Source of the DNA: GCA-2862585 sp036340235
GTDB taxonomy: Bacteria; Bacteroidota; Bacteroidia; Flavobacteriales; UBA7312
Reading direction: 5' to 3'
Assembly: GCA_036340235.1 (NCBI GenBank)
Contig: JAYYZE010000028.1
Span: 1 to 57,097 of the forward strand
DNA: 57,097 bases
Shown piece by piece: positions 36,438 to 46,163 of this stretch. Each line of letters starts with the position of its first letter. Within the stretch, counting starts at the first letter, position 1. Below the pieces are notes generated by a model. The model did not search any database and was not told the origin of the DNA. It saw only the letters and a list, made by a program, of their open reading frames with translations. A program made the position numbers and the translations under genes.

Positions 36438-37217
36438 ATGAAAGAAAAAGAATGCATTGATTTTATCAGCAGTTGGCTATTCAACTACCTTAACAAGTCT
36501 ACTTTGAAAGGGTTTGTTGTGGGTGTTTCGGGAGGTATTGATTCAGCTGTTGCCTCTACGCTAGCAGCCCACACCAAAGCGCCAGTATTATGTTTGGAAA
36601 TGCCTATTTTTCAGCAACAAAGTCAAGTCAACAGAGCTAACAATCACATATCGTGGCTTAAAGAAAAATACAATAATGTTCATTCGTTACGCATCGACCT
36701 TAGTGAACTCTATCAATCATTTGAACAGTCAGTGGCGTCAGAAGTTAACAATGGCAATCATCTGGTATCGCTTGTTAATACAAAAGCAAGATTAAGGATG
36801 ACCACATTATATTACTATGCTCAACTTAATTCTTACCTTGTGGTTGGTACTGGCAACAAAGTAGAAGATTTTGGAATTGGATTTTTTACAAAATATGGAG
36901 ATGGAGGAGTGGATATTAGTCCAATAGCCGATTTACTAAAATCGGAAGTCTACGCCATAGGCAAACAAATGGGTATAATAGATTCAATCTTAATGGCGTC
37001 GCCTACTGACGGCTTGTGGGAGGATAATAGAACCGATGAAGAACAAATTGGAGCGACATACAATGAGCTGGAATGGGCAATGAATTACAAAGGAAACACT
37101 AACAACTTAACCGATAAAGAACAATTAATATTGCAAAAATACCATGAACTTAACACTACCAACACACACAAAATGATACCGATACCAGTTTGCAATATTC
37201 CCGATCATTTTAGATAA
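36438..37217 (+). CDS. nadE: NAD+ synthase
   Basis: 259-aa ammonia-dependent NAD synthetase (deamido-NAD + NH3 + ATP to NAD). The PP-loop is SGGIDSAVAS (about residue 31), and the conserved substrate region GTGNKVEDFGIGFFTKYGDG is intact, as is SPTDGLW. There is no N-terminal glutaminase domain, so free ammonia is the nitrogen source. Confidence 0.97.
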   Translation: MKEKECIDFISSWLFNYLNKSTLKGFVVGVSGGIDSAVASTLAAHTKAPVLCLEMPIFQQQSQVNRANNHISWLKEKYNNVHSLRIDLSELYQSFEQSVASEVNNGNHLVSLVNTKARLRMTTLYYYAQLNSYLVVGTGNKVEDFGIGFFTKYGDGGVDISPIADLLKSEVYAIGKQMGIIDSILMASPTDGLWEDNRTDEEQIGATYNELEWAMNYKGNTNNLTDKEQLILQKYHELNTTNTHKMIPIPVCNIPDHFR

Positions 37218-37257
37218 TTAATTAGCTTAAATAGGCATCTTTGAATTTGAAAACCAA

Positions 37258-39804
37258 ATGAAAAAAACAATTACATTTTTGGTAATGTTTAACCTATTTT
37301 TTTCTGAATGGTCAGTTGCACAGATTACCAAAATTAAAGGTAAGGTAGTTGATGAGCAAGGCCAAGCCCTTCCCTTTGTCAATATTAAATTTTTAAATTC
37401 TAATGTTGGAACGACTACCGATTTTGACGGAAAGTACATACTGCAAACTAAGTGGGCCAAAGATAGTCTTATCGCTTCATATTTAGGATACAAAACCAAA
37501 GTATTGAAAGTCACAAAAAACAAACAACAAACACTCAATTTTAAATTAGAGCCCAACGCCATAAACGTAAAGACTATAGAAATTAAAGACCGCAAAAAAG
37601 AACGATACAGGAACAAAGGTAATCCAGCGGTAGCTTTGATAAAAAAAGTAATTGAAAACAAATGGCAAAATCAAAAACAATCCCTTGACTTTTACGAGTA
37701 TGATAAATACGAAAAAATAGAGTTCGATTTGAACAATTTTTCGGAAGAAATAGCCGACAAAAAAATAATGAAGCCATTCCAATTTGTTTTTGAAGACTAC
37801 GTGGATACCTCTAAAATTAATGGAAAGCCCTTTCTACCTTTTTTCATCAAAGAAAACGCATCGACGGTATACTTTCAGAAGAATCCTCAAACACGTAATG
37901 AATACGTGTATGCCGAAAAAATGAGTGGATCGCTTAACAGAATGGATAATGACGGCATCAGTCATTTAATGAAGAAGCTTTACTCTGATATTGATATTTA
38001 TGACAATCAAATTGAATTATTTGGCAATTATTTTCCTAGTCCTATCAATGATTTTGCAGTCAATATATACAAATATTATATAATAGACACTCTTATTGTT
38101 GATGGTATCGATTGTATCAACATTGGTTTTTCACCAAGATCAAAATCAGACTTTGGTTTTTTTGGTAATCTCTACATTATTAATGACGGCTCATACGCTG
38201 TTAAAAAGATCGATATGGGCATCAATAATCAGATAAATCTCAACTTTGTTAATGATCTGAGTATTGTTCAAAGCTTTGTTAAATTAGACAACAACCTATG
38301 GATGTTATCAAAAAATAATCTTTTTATTGATTACAGCTTAGGCAAAAATCAAATGGGTATTTTTGGAAAGAAGAGTGTTTCTTACAAAAATTTTATTATT
38401 AACACCAAACGTAACGACTCTATTTACCAACCAAGAAATAGTGTCATTAAACTAGTGACTAATAACAACAATCAATTATTTGGAAATTTTAGGCACACAC
38501 ATTTAAATGAAAAAGAAGAAGGAATTTATGAAATGATTGATAGTATTCAAAGCACAAGAACTTTTAAAGTGCTGGCAGAAGCTTCTTCTATTCTGACTTC
38601 TGGCTGGATAGATTGTAGCGATTACGAATTGGGAACTGTGGCTACCTTTGTTAGTTGGAATAAAGTTGAAGGTCTAAAGCTTAGAATGGGTGGGCAAACC
38701 ACCCCCGACCTTCATCAAAAATTTCAGCTTGATGGGCATTTAGCTGTAGGTTTGGGTGATTTAAGACTAAAATACCAAAGTGGGATCAAGTATTCATTTA
38801 ATGAACATTTTCTAAAATTTCCATTACATCACATTTATTTCTCTCTCTCAAGAAAAACATTATTTCCGGGACAATACTCCCACAATATGGATCTTGACAA
38901 TTTTTTATTCTCTTTCAATGGCAATTCGTCTGATAAAATGTTGTTAATACACAAAATAAAATTAGACTATTTGAAAGAGTTTAGAAGTAATGTATCATTC
39001 CAACTAGAATTTGAAAACAAAACCATAAAACCACTAGGCAACTTATCATTCACTAACGGATATGACAACTATATTAAACAGATTTCTACTGATGAAATTA
39101 CCCTTTTTATCAACTATTCACCGCACCAAAAATTTTATCAAACAAAAAACAGACGACGAATTATTGTCAATAAATACCCAATAATAAAAGCAAGTCACAC
39201 AATTGGTTTTTCAGGCTTGTTCAATGGCAACTATAATTTTTCAAAATCAAAATTCGAACTTATAAAACGCTTTCATTTTCCTCTGATAGGCTACTCAGAT
39301 TTTGAATTAGAACTTGGCAAATTTTGGGGTCAGGCTCCTTTTCCTCTATTAGAAATCCCAAGAGCCAATCAATCATTAGGGTACCAGTTTAAATCTTTCA
39401 ATCTAATGAACTATATGGAGTTTATAAATGACAAATACTTAACCATTAGATTGAATCATTACTTTAAAGGATTTATTTTCAACAAACTGCCATTAATTAA
39501 AAAAATGAAAATTAGAGAAGTTGTAGGGCTAAAAATGCTGTATGGTCGTCTGAGTAAAGAGAATAATCCCTACAAAAATAAAAATTTACTACAGTTGCCT
39601 GTTGACGATCAAGGCCATCCTACATCATTTTTGATGGATTCTACACCATATATCGAGGCCAGTGTTGGAATTTCTAATATATTTAAGTTCTTAAGAGTAG
39701 ATCTTATAAAGAGATTCACCTACATGAGCAACGAACACCCAGTTTCTAGCGTATTTAATATGCCTGGTGTAGGTATTAAATTTAGTGCTAAGTTTAATTT
39801 TTAA
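37258..39804 (+). CDS. DUF5686 outer-membrane protein with carboxypeptidase-like domain
   Basis: 848 aa. Signal peptide ending near VAQ, then a carboxypeptidase-D regulatory-like domain (residues ~22-105: IKGKVVDEQGQALPFVNIKF, GTTTDFDGKY). The rest is a DUF5686 region with many alternating beta strands and a final SAKFNF, consistent with an outer-membrane beta-barrel. Common in Bacteroidota and of unknown function. Its TAA overlaps the korB stop on the other strand. Confidence 0.9.
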   Translation: MKKTITFLVMFNLFFSEWSVAQITKIKGKVVDEQGQALPFVNIKFLNSNVGTTTDFDGKYILQTKWAKDSLIASYLGYKTKVLKVTKNKQQTLNFKLEPNAINVKTIEIKDRKKERYRNKGNPAVALIKKVIENKWQNQKQSLDFYEYDKYEKIEFDLNNFSEEIADKKIMKPFQFVFEDYVDTSKINGKPFLPFFIKENASTVYFQKNPQTRNEYVYAEKMSGSLNRMDNDGISHLMKKLYSDIDIYDNQIELFGNYFPSPINDFAVNIYKYYIIDTLIVDGIDCINIGFSPRSKSDFGFFGNLYIINDGSYAVKKIDMGINNQINLNFVNDLSIVQSFVKLDNNLWMLSKNNLFIDYSLGKNQMGIFGKKSVSYKNFIINTKRNDSIYQPRNSVIKLVTNNNNQLFGNFRHTHLNEKEEGIYEMIDSIQSTRTFKVLAEASSILTSGWIDCSDYELGTVATFVSWNKVEGLKLRMGGQTTPDLHQKFQLDGHLAVGLGDLRLKYQSGIKYSFNEHFLKFPLHHIYFSLSRKTLFPGQYSHNMDLDNFLFSFNGNSSDKMLLIHKIKLDYLKEFRSNVSFQLEFENKTIKPLGNLSFTNGYDNYIKQISTDEITLFINYSPHQKFYQTKNRRRIIVNKYPIIKASHTIGFSGLFNGNYNFSKSKFELIKRFHFPLIGYSDFELELGKFWGQAPFPLLEIPRANQSLGYQFKSFNLMNYMEFINDKYLTIRLNHYFKGFIFNKLPLIKKMKIREVVGLKMLYGRLSKENNPYKNKNLLQLPVDDQGHPTSFLMDSTPYIEASVGISNIFKFLRVDLIKRFTYMSNEHPVSSVFNMPGVGIKFSAKFNF

Positions 39805-40802
39805 TCGATGGTCCAAGTATTTGTTCCTCGCAGAAGTTGGTCTAAGTCACCGTGACCTTTAGACGCTATTGCATCATCTATTTGGGCTACTAGAGCTTCT
39901 TCATAAAGCGTTCTTTCTTCCGAATAAAACACACCAAAGGGTCTTGGCAGCTCATCATCAAAGAAACGACTAAGCATGCTCGCTTTTACTCTATCATTCT
40001 CGTCATGAATCCACAAATCATCCTTAGAGTAATCGACTAAGGAAACAACTCGAGGCGAAAGGCCGTCGAGACGAATGCCCAAAGCATTATCTTTTCCAAA
40101 GGTTAGGGGTTGTTGGTGCTGCAGATATAGTGTTGTATTTAATTTCGTTTGTTTATCGGTCATTGAAAAAAAAGCACCATCATTAAAAACGTTACAATTT
40201 TGATAAATTTCAAGTAATGACGTTCCATTATGATCGTTGGATCTCATTAGCATTTCTCTCAAATGCTTAGGGTCTCTGTCCATAGTTCTAGCGACAAAAG
40301 TGGCATCCGCTCCTAAACATAATGATAACGGGTTGAAGGGATGATCGATTGATCCCATTGGAGTAGATTTGGTTTTTTTGCCTTTTTCGGAGGTCGGAGA
40401 ATATTGACCTTTTGTTAGTCCGTAAATTTGATTATTAAACAATAAAATATTAGTATCAAAGTTTCGTCTTAGTAAATGAATAAGGTGGTTTCCACCAATT
40501 GACAACGAATCGCCATCACCCGTGATAATCCAAACGCTAAGATCAGCACGCGCCGCTTTCAAACCACTTGCTATAGCAGTGGCTCTGCCGTGAATTGAAT
40601 GCATGCCATAAGTGTTCATGTAATATGGAAATCTTGATGAACATCCAATACCAGAGATAAAGACAATGTCTTCTTTTTTGACACCAATATCTGGCAAAAC
40701 AGTTTGAACCTGTTTTAATATGGAGTAATCACCACAACCTGGACACCAACGAACTTCTTGGTCTGACGAAAAATCACGTGATGTGTACGTTTTACTTTCC
40801 AT
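39801..40802 (-). CDS. korB: 2-oxoacid:ferredoxin oxidoreductase, beta subunit
   Basis: 333-aa thiamine-pyrophosphate subunit. It has the CPGCGDYSIL opening, the TPP/Mg motif GDGDSLSIGGNHLIHLLRRN (the GDGD...N form) and NNQIYGLTKGQYSPTS, which is characteristic of the KorB/PorB group. With the alpha subunit it decarboxylates 2-oxoglutarate or a related 2-oxoacid to acyl-CoA, reducing ferredoxin. Overlaps korA by 11 nt. Confidence 0.93.
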   Translation of the reverse strand: MESKTYTSRDFSSDQEVRWCPGCGDYSILKQVQTVLPDIGVKKEDIVFISGIGCSSRFPYYMNTYGMHSIHGRATAIASGLKAARADLSVWIITGDGDSLSIGGNHLIHLLRRNFDTNILLFNNQIYGLTKGQYSPTSEKGKKTKSTPMGSIDHPFNPLSLCLGADATFVARTMDRDPKHLREMLMRSNDHNGTSLLEIYQNCNVFNDGAFFSMTDKQTKLNTTLYLQHQQPLTFGKDNALGIRLDGLSPRVVSLVDYSKDDLWIHDENDRVKASMLSRFFDDELPRPFGVFYSEERTLYEEALVAQIDDAIASKGHGDLDQLLRGTNTWTID

Positions 40803-42627
40803 TATACAAATCTATTATTCTGTTTTTAATTTCTCTTGACTCGAAAGGAATGCCTTTGATCTTTGTAATTGATATAGCATCAATAAGGCATTCATCTCGT
40901 ATTATTTTGACTAGCTGACCATTATTTATTTCTGGCACCAATACGCATTGAGCTTTATTCAAAAGTGTTTTGAAGTTAGTTGGGAAGGGGTTTATATATC
41001 TTAGGTGGATATGTGCCACAGAATAGTTTTCTTCTAAAAGCTCCTTTACTGCAGCCTTGATAGCTCCATATGTAGAACCCCAGCCAACCACTAGAAAAGT
41101 TGCGTCATTTTTACCAGAATCCAATTGTTGTACAGGAACATAGTGTGCTATTTTTTCTACTTTTTCAGCTCGGACTTTAACCATATACTCATGATTATCT
41201 GAATCATACGACACATTTCCTGTTATATGTTCTTTCTCGAGACCGCCAAGGCGATGTTCTAAGCCAGGTGTTCCGGGGATAGCCCACTCTCGAACTTGTT
41301 TTTCGTCACGTTCATAGGGCATATAGTGTTCTGTTTTTATAGTTTTTGGAATAGATATTGGGCTTAAATCGGCGGCGCTTGGAAACATCCAAGGCTCAGC
41401 ACCATTAGCTATATAGCCATCAGACAATAAAAACACTGGTGTCATGTGTTGAATAGCTATTCGACAAGCTTCTAAAATAGCGTCAAAACAGTCTGATGGT
41501 GTGCTTGATGCTATTACGGGTATTGGAGCTTCGCCATTTCTGCCATATACGGCTTGCAGTAAATCTGCTTGCTCTGTTTTAGTAGGCAAACCAGTGGATG
41601 GGCCACCTCTTTGTACATTAATTATAACTAAAGGTAACTCCAGCATAAATGCCAAACCAATAGCTTCGGCTTTTAGAGCTACTCCAGGGCCAGAGGTTGC
41701 TGTTACAGCTAGGGCGCCTCCAAATGAAGCTCCTATGGCAGCACTTACTGCCGCAATTTCGTCTTCAGCTTGAAATGATTTTACTCCAAAGTTTTTGTGT
41801 TTCGCTAGCTCATGTAGAATATCAGAAGCAGGTGTTATCGGGTAGGAAGCGTAAAAAAGATCTAGCCTGGATTGCTGTGATGCAGCTATAAGACCTAATG
41901 CAAGGGCCTGATTACCCATTATGTTTCGATATGTGCCTACTTTCATCTTTGCAGGCTTCACCTCAAATCTGCTAGACGAAATTTCACACGTATTGGCAAA
42001 GTTATAACCTGCTTTTAGCACTTTTATATTGGCTTCCAAAACATCGGTTTTACTTTTGAACTTTTGGCTCAAAAACGCTATTGTATGGTCTAAACTTCTG
42101 TTATACATCCAATATACAAAGCCAAGAACAAACATATTTTTACATCTATCTTTTTCCTTTGGACCTAAAGATGTATCAACTAGACACTCTCTAGTTAACT
42201 TTGTAACATTTAACTCATTGACTAAATAATTTGAAAGCGTATTATCAGACAAAGGATTTTCATTTTCTTCAAAACCCGCGAGTCGAAGGTTTTTTTTGTC
42301 AAATCCATCGGAGTTGGCTATAATAATCCCTCCTTTCTTTAATCGATTTAGGTTGGCCTTGAGAGCAGCTACATTCATTACTACTAACACATCGCATTCG
42401 TCACCCGGCGTGTAAATTTCGGTGCTACCAAAAGAAATTTGAAAGCCAGAAACACCCGCTAATGTGCCCTGAGGAGCACGTATCTCGGCAGGAAAATCTG
42501 GAAATGTACTCAAATCATTGCCATATAATGCCGTAGTGTTTGTAAACTGTGAACCTGTTAATTGTATTCCGTCGCCTGAGTCTCCTGCGAAAAAAATGAC
42601 AACTTTTTCGACTATTTCTTGTGTCAT
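40792..42627 (-). CDS. korA: 2-oxoacid:acceptor oxidoreductase, alpha subunit (gamma-alpha fusion)
   Basis: 611 aa. N-terminal gamma domain (residues ~10-190: FFAGDSGDGIQLTGSQ) fused to the pyrimidine-binding alpha domain (from ~215: GNQALALGLIAASQ, YPITPASDILHELA, FQAEDEIAAVSAAIGAS) and a transketolase-C-like end. The fused form is typical of KorA in Bacteroidota. I started at the ATG at 42627, since a longer frame to 42651 runs into the NifU-like gene. Confidence 0.93.
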   Translation of the reverse strand: MTQEIVEKVVIFFAGDSGDGIQLTGSQFTNTTALYGNDLSTFPDFPAEIRAPQGTLAGVSGFQISFGSTEIYTPGDECDVLVVMNVAALKANLNRLKKGGIIIANSDGFDKKNLRLAGFEENENPLSDNTLSNYLVNELNVTKLTRECLVDTSLGPKEKDRCKNMFVLGFVYWMYNRSLDHTIAFLSQKFKSKTDVLEANIKVLKAGYNFANTCEISSSRFEVKPAKMKVGTYRNIMGNQALALGLIAASQQSRLDLFYASYPITPASDILHELAKHKNFGVKSFQAEDEIAAVSAAIGASFGGALAVTATSGPGVALKAEAIGLAFMLELPLVIINVQRGGPSTGLPTKTEQADLLQAVYGRNGEAPIPVIASSTPSDCFDAILEACRIAIQHMTPVFLLSDGYIANGAEPWMFPSAADLSPISIPKTIKTEHYMPYERDEKQVREWAIPGTPGLEHRLGGLEKEHITGNVSYDSDNHEYMVKVRAEKVEKIAHYVPVQQLDSGKNDATFLVVGWGSTYGAIKAAVKELLEENYSVAHIHLRYINPFPTNFKTLLNKAQCVLVPEINNGQLVKIIRDECLIDAISITKIKGIPFESREIKNRIIDLYNGK

Positions 42628-42631
42628 TAAA

Positions 42632-42886
42632 TTACATATTGTCAATATCAACCACTTTTATCACTTGTGGCACTGCTTTTTTTATACTTTGCTCAACGCC
42701 CGCTTTTAATGTCATTACACTGACTTGGCAGTCACTGCATGCACCTAACAGCTTTACTTTCACGACGTAATCGTCCGTAATTTCAATAAATCTAATATCG
42801 CCTCCATCATTTTCTAAAAATGGGCGCACTTGAGCTAATGCTTCTTCTATTTTGTTAATTATTTCTGGGTCGGTTATTACTGCCAT
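42632..42886 (-). CDS. NifU-like Fe-S scaffold domain protein
   Basis: 84-aa protein of the NifU C-terminal (Nfu) family. Conserved RPFLENDGGDIRFIEI and the cluster-binding CxxC (LGACSDCQVSVMTLK). It carries or delivers iron-sulfur clusters. The ATG at 42886 lies 2 nt after the mrp stop; a frame to 42904 would overlap mrp. Its neighbours (Mrp, Fe-S-dependent Kor) make a coherent unit. Confidence 0.94.
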   Translation of the reverse strand: MAVITDPEIINKIEEALAQVRPFLENDGGDIRFIEITDDYVVKVKLLGACSDCQVSVMTLKAGVEQSIKKAVPQVIKVVDIDNM

Positions 42887-42888
42887 AT

Positions 42889-44013
42889 CTATTTGGTTGA
42901 GCATCCATTCATTGTAGTGATTTCTACAATTTTTGTTGGCTCAAATTTATTTCTAATATTCATTTGTTTCACCACCCTATCTGCAAAGTCCATAAATGCT
43001 AACGCTACTGGTGTTTCTCCTTGTAAAACAGCTGGACGACCTATGTCGGAAGCTTCTCTAATGCTTTGCACCAATGGTATTTCTGCCAATAAAGGTAAGT
43101 TTAATTTTTCTGAGAGGGTTTTTGCCCCCCCTTCACCAAAGATATAATATTTTTTCTGCGGTAACTCTTGGGGTGTAAAATATGACATGTTTTCTACAAG
43201 GCCCAATACTGGCACGTTGATGGCTTCCATTCGAAACATGGCTACACCCTTTCTGGCATCGGCTAATGCAACTTGTTGTGGTGTACTTACCACGATAGCA
43301 GATCCCACTGGAATAGATTGTACCAAAGATAAATGTATGTCACCAGTTCCGGGTGGAAGATCAATTAGTAAAAAGTCAAGCTCTCCCCAATCTGTGTCCC
43401 ACAACATTTGGTTGAGGGCTTTAGATGCCATTGCGCCACGCCACACAACTGCTTGATCGGTGTTCGCAAAAAATCCTATAGAAAGCAATTTAACCCCATA
43501 GCTTTCTACTGGCAAGATAGCTCGTTTGCCATCAGTCTCCTTTCCTCTTGGCTTGGCGTTTACCACATCGAACATTATAGGCATAGAAGGGCCGTAAATA
43601 TCGGCATCTACCAACCCAATTTTGTATCCTTTATCAGCAAGAGCAACCGCTAAATTGGCTGTAATAGTAGACTTTCCTACCCCTCCTTTGCCTGATGCTA
43701 TAGCTATAATGTTTTTAACGCCTTGTATGGCTTTGCCTCTAATTTTGTTGACTGTCTTTTCAGTGGCATTTACATGCATGTTTACCTTTACGTCTGCCTT
43801 TTCGTATACGTGCTGATGTATGGCTTTAAGGCAATCTACTTCAACTTTTTTTTTGTATTGCAGACTTGGGTTGCTTATTTCAATATCAACGACTACTTCG
43901 TTGCCGAAAACTTGCACGTTTGTAAGCGCCTTAGCGCTCAATAAATCTTGCCCATTATCAGGTAATAAAACCTTCGACAAAGCGTCTGTAACTTGTTTTT
44001 TTGAGAATGTCAT
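42889..44013 (-). CDS. mrp: Mrp/NBP35-family Fe-S carrier ATPase
   Basis: 374-aa P-loop ATPase. N-terminal MIP18/DUF59 domain (residues 1-~85), then the deviant Walker A GKGGVGKSTITANLAVAL (about residue 108), Walker B LIDLPPGTGDIHL and the PQQVALADARKG stretch. The usual C-terminal CxxC is not obvious; only a single Cys is seen in the tail (NGCSTK). Family role: Fe-S cluster transfer. Confidence 0.95.
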   Translation of the reverse strand: MTFSKKQVTDALSKVLLPDNGQDLLSAKALTNVQVFGNEVVVDIEISNPSLQYKKKVEVDCLKAIHQHVYEKADVKVNMHVNATEKTVNKIRGKAIQGVKNIIAIASGKGGVGKSTITANLAVALADKGYKIGLVDADIYGPSMPIMFDVVNAKPRGKETDGKRAILPVESYGVKLLSIGFFANTDQAVVWRGAMASKALNQMLWDTDWGELDFLLIDLPPGTGDIHLSLVQSIPVGSAIVVSTPQQVALADARKGVAMFRMEAINVPVLGLVENMSYFTPQELPQKKYYIFGEGGAKTLSEKLNLPLLAEIPLVQSIREASDIGRPAVLQGETPVALAFMDFADRVVKQMNIRNKFEPTKIVEITTMNGCSTK

Positions 44014-44023
44014 TATTATGGTA

Positions 44024-44031
44024 CAAAGATA
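44024..44031 (-). promoter_or_regulatory. -7 promoter element for mrp-nifU-korA-korB
   Basis: TATCTTTG on the minus strand matches TAnnTTTG and ends 10 nt before the mrp ATG, just after the remains of the alkyltransferase-like gene. Confidence 0.6.
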
Positions 44032-44040
44032 AGTAAAACC

Positions 44041-44385
44041 CTATTTGTTTTCGATATTTGTTGGGGGCAAATGACATATAGGGTCCCAAAAATACTCTTT
44101 GAAGTGTTTTATTTGATTATTTTCTACATCTATACCCTCATTTTGTAAAAGTTGTTGCATTTAGTGATCTTGCAAAAAATGAGACTTGCCCGTAAACAGG
44201 CCTTATTTTTTTAACCACTCGATGGGCTGAAATATCTAGTGTGTTTGATTTATTTAGTGCCCATCCAACCATGCGTGCCGATCTTGGGCTTGCTAGATAG
44301 CTGGCTATTGCCTTGTAAGAAGTGTCTTTCCCTTCTGGTATTTTTTGACAACTTCGAATACCTTTTCAAAAAAATTAGTTTTCAT
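44041..44385 (-). pseudogene. Alkyltransferase-like (MGMT family) protein, frameshifted
   Basis: From the ATG at 44385: MKTNFFEKVFEVVKK in frame 0; then, in the -1 frame, IPEGKDTSYKAIASYLASP, ARMVGWALNKS and DISAHRVV; then back in frame 0, GLFTGKSHFLQDH-stop-MQQLLQNEGID, FKEYFWDP and TAG at 44041-44043. Both shifts fall at A runs (six and seven A). The extra TAA (44161-44163) is a nonsense change. SAHRVV in place of PCHRVV means the ancestor was an alkyltransferase-like (ATL) protein without the acceptor Cys. It follows trmB by 11 nt, a usual place for this family. Confidence 0.85.
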
Positions 44386-44396
44386 GAAGAATCTTT

Positions 44397-45062
44397 TTAA
44401 TAATTAAGGCGAAAACAAAGGTAAGTGATGGGCCGTCCCTGTTGTAAAAATTGACTTTCATAATACGTTTTAATGTCAGTATGTGGACGCTTAAGTTGAG
44501 CGCCATAAATATCATGTTCGGCATCCTCTAAAATGTGTGATTCTCCTTGGATAATTCCTAAGGTGTAACCGTGTAAAAACTGACTGTCTGTTTTCAGGTG
44601 TATCAATCCATCTTTTTTAATTATTGAAGAATAGCGTTTTAAAAACACTGGATGTGTTAGACGTTTTTTAGCTCTTCTTTTTTTAATTTGAGGGTCAGGA
44701 AAAGTGATCCAAATTTCGTCAATTTCATTCGCCCCAAAGCAATGCTCAATGAACTCTATGCGGGTTCTTAGAAAAGCTACATTCGAAAGGTTTTGTGATA
44801 ATGCGTCGGTGGCTCCCTTCCACATTCTTGCCCCTTTGATGTCGATTCCAATAAAATTCTTTTGTGGATACTCTTGGGCTAGGCGAACAGTATATTCGCC
44901 CTTTCCGCATCCCAATTCAAGTACAACAGGTTGATCGTTTTTGAAATGCGCCTGATTCCAATGGCTTTTTAATGGAAAAGATTGTAATTCGTTAAAAGTG
45001 GGTTCAACAACATTAGAGTAATCGGTAATTTGAGAAAATTTTAATCGCTTATTTTTGGCCAA
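44397..45062 (-). CDS. trmB: tRNA (guanine-46-N7)-methyltransferase
   Basis: 221-aa SAM enzyme forming m7G46 in tRNA. SAM loop VLELGCGKGEYTVRLA (about residue 48), GIDIKGARMWKGA, and the family's WITFPDPQIKKRRAKKRL motif are intact. It begins with TTG (45060-45062), because no ATG is available between the promoter element and the conserved start. Followed by the alkyltransferase-like pseudogene. Confidence 0.95.
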   Translation of the reverse strand: MAKNKRLKFSQITDYSNVVEPTFNELQSFPLKSHWNQAHFKNDQPVVLELGCGKGEYTVRLAQEYPQKNFIGIDIKGARMWKGATDALSQNLSNVAFLRTRIEFIEHCFGANEIDEIWITFPDPQIKKRRAKKRLTHPVFLKRYSSIIKKDGLIHLKTDSQFLHGYTLGIIQGESHILEDAEHDIYGAQLKRPHTDIKTYYESQFLQQGRPITYLCFRLNY

Positions 45063-45074
45063 TATTTTTTATTT

Positions 45075-45082
45075 CAAAAATA
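45075..45082 (-). promoter_or_regulatory. -7 promoter element for trmB
   Basis: TATTTTTG on the minus strand matches TAnnTTTG and ends 12 nt before the TTG start of trmB. Confidence 0.55.
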
Positions 45083-45107
45083 AATTAAAATTTAAGTACA
45101 TTGAACC

Positions 45108-46163
45108 GTGGATCGTAAAAGAAGAATTTTAGTAGCTCCCTTGGACTGGGGCTTAGGACATGCTACCCGATGCATCCCTATTATTTGGGAGCTAGAAAAG
45201 TGTGGTTTTGAGGTGCTTATTGCTTGTAGCGGCAGACCTCTTCGTTTACTTATGGCCGAGTTTCCTAATTATCATTTTATAAAGCTTCAAGGATATAATA
45301 TTCGTTATCCGCAAGGAGGGAATATGGCACTTAGTATGTTGGCACAAGGGTTTAAAATATGGCAGGCAATAAATAATGAGCATCGCCAACTAAAACTGAT
45401 TATTAAAGAGTATGACATTGATGGCGTGATTTCAGACAATAGATATGGTATGTATTCAAAAACTATTCCATGTGTTTTCATTACTCACCAACTAAATATC
45501 CAAAGTCCTATTTTAGGTTCATTGATTAACCACGTGAACAAACGAATCATCAGTAAATTCTCAGAATGTTGGATTCCTGACAATCCTCAACGTACACTTA
45601 GCGGTTACTTAAGTCAAAACAAAAATCACTCGATTAACTGTCAGTTTTTAGGTACTTTATCACGCTTTGTGACCAAGCAAAAAAATGAGTCGTTAGACAT
45701 TTTAGCTATCGTTTCAGGTCCAGAACCTCAACGCTCGCTTTTCGAAAAAATTCTAATTAATCAACTTTCCAAATTAGAAAAAAAATCCATGATAGTTTTA
45801 GGCAAACCCGAATACTCATCATCTAAGATTTTTGGCAACTTGACGGTCGTTAGCCACTTGAGCTACGAGGAACTCAACCAAGCTTTTGTAAATGCTGATG
45901 TAGTAGTTTGCAGATCTGGGTATTCTACTATTTTGGATTTAGCAAAATTAAATAAAAAGGCTGTATTTGTTCCAACACCCGGACAAACTGAGCAGATGTA
46001 TTTGGCCAGCTACTTCATGCAAAATAAGCAAGCATTTAGCATGCAACAGGAAAAATTTAATCTAACAACTGCGTTGGCTGAGGTTGATAGTTACAATGGA
46101 ATCAAACACATTGATTACCCAGTAAAATGGCAACAATTATTCGCTTTTTTTGAGCGTAAATGA
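45108..46163 (+). CDS. MurG-like GT-B glycosyltransferase
   Basis: 351 aa, GTG start. The N-terminal motif PLDWGLGHATRCIPI and the C-terminal half (VVCRSGYSTILDLAKLNKKAVFVPTPGQTEQ, quoted here by its CRSGYSTILDL core) place it among MurG/UGT-like glycosyltransferases of the PF13528 type. Donor and acceptor unknown. Its last 27 bases encode the end of the histidine kinase on the other strand. Confidence 0.85.
   Translation: MDRKRRILVAPLDWGLGHATRCIPIIWELEKCGFEVLIACSGRPLRLLMAEFPNYHFIKLQGYNIRYPQGGNMALSMLAQGFKIWQAINNEHRQLKLIIKEYDIDGVISDNRYGMYSKTIPCVFITHQLNIQSPILGSLINHVNKRIISKFSECWIPDNPQRTLSGYLSQNKNHSINCQFLGTLSRFVTKQKNESLDILAIVSGPEPQRSLFEKILINQLSKLEKKSMIVLGKPEYSSSKIFGNLTVVSHLSYEELNQAFVNADVVVCRSGYSTILDLAKLNKKAVFVPTPGQTEQMYLASYFMQNKQAFSMQQEKFNLTTALAEVDSYNGIKHIDYPVKWQQLFAFFERK

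Noticed and set aside
43622..43944. Plus-strand frames opposite mrp
   Set aside because: They overlap a well-supported gene and show no independent coding features.
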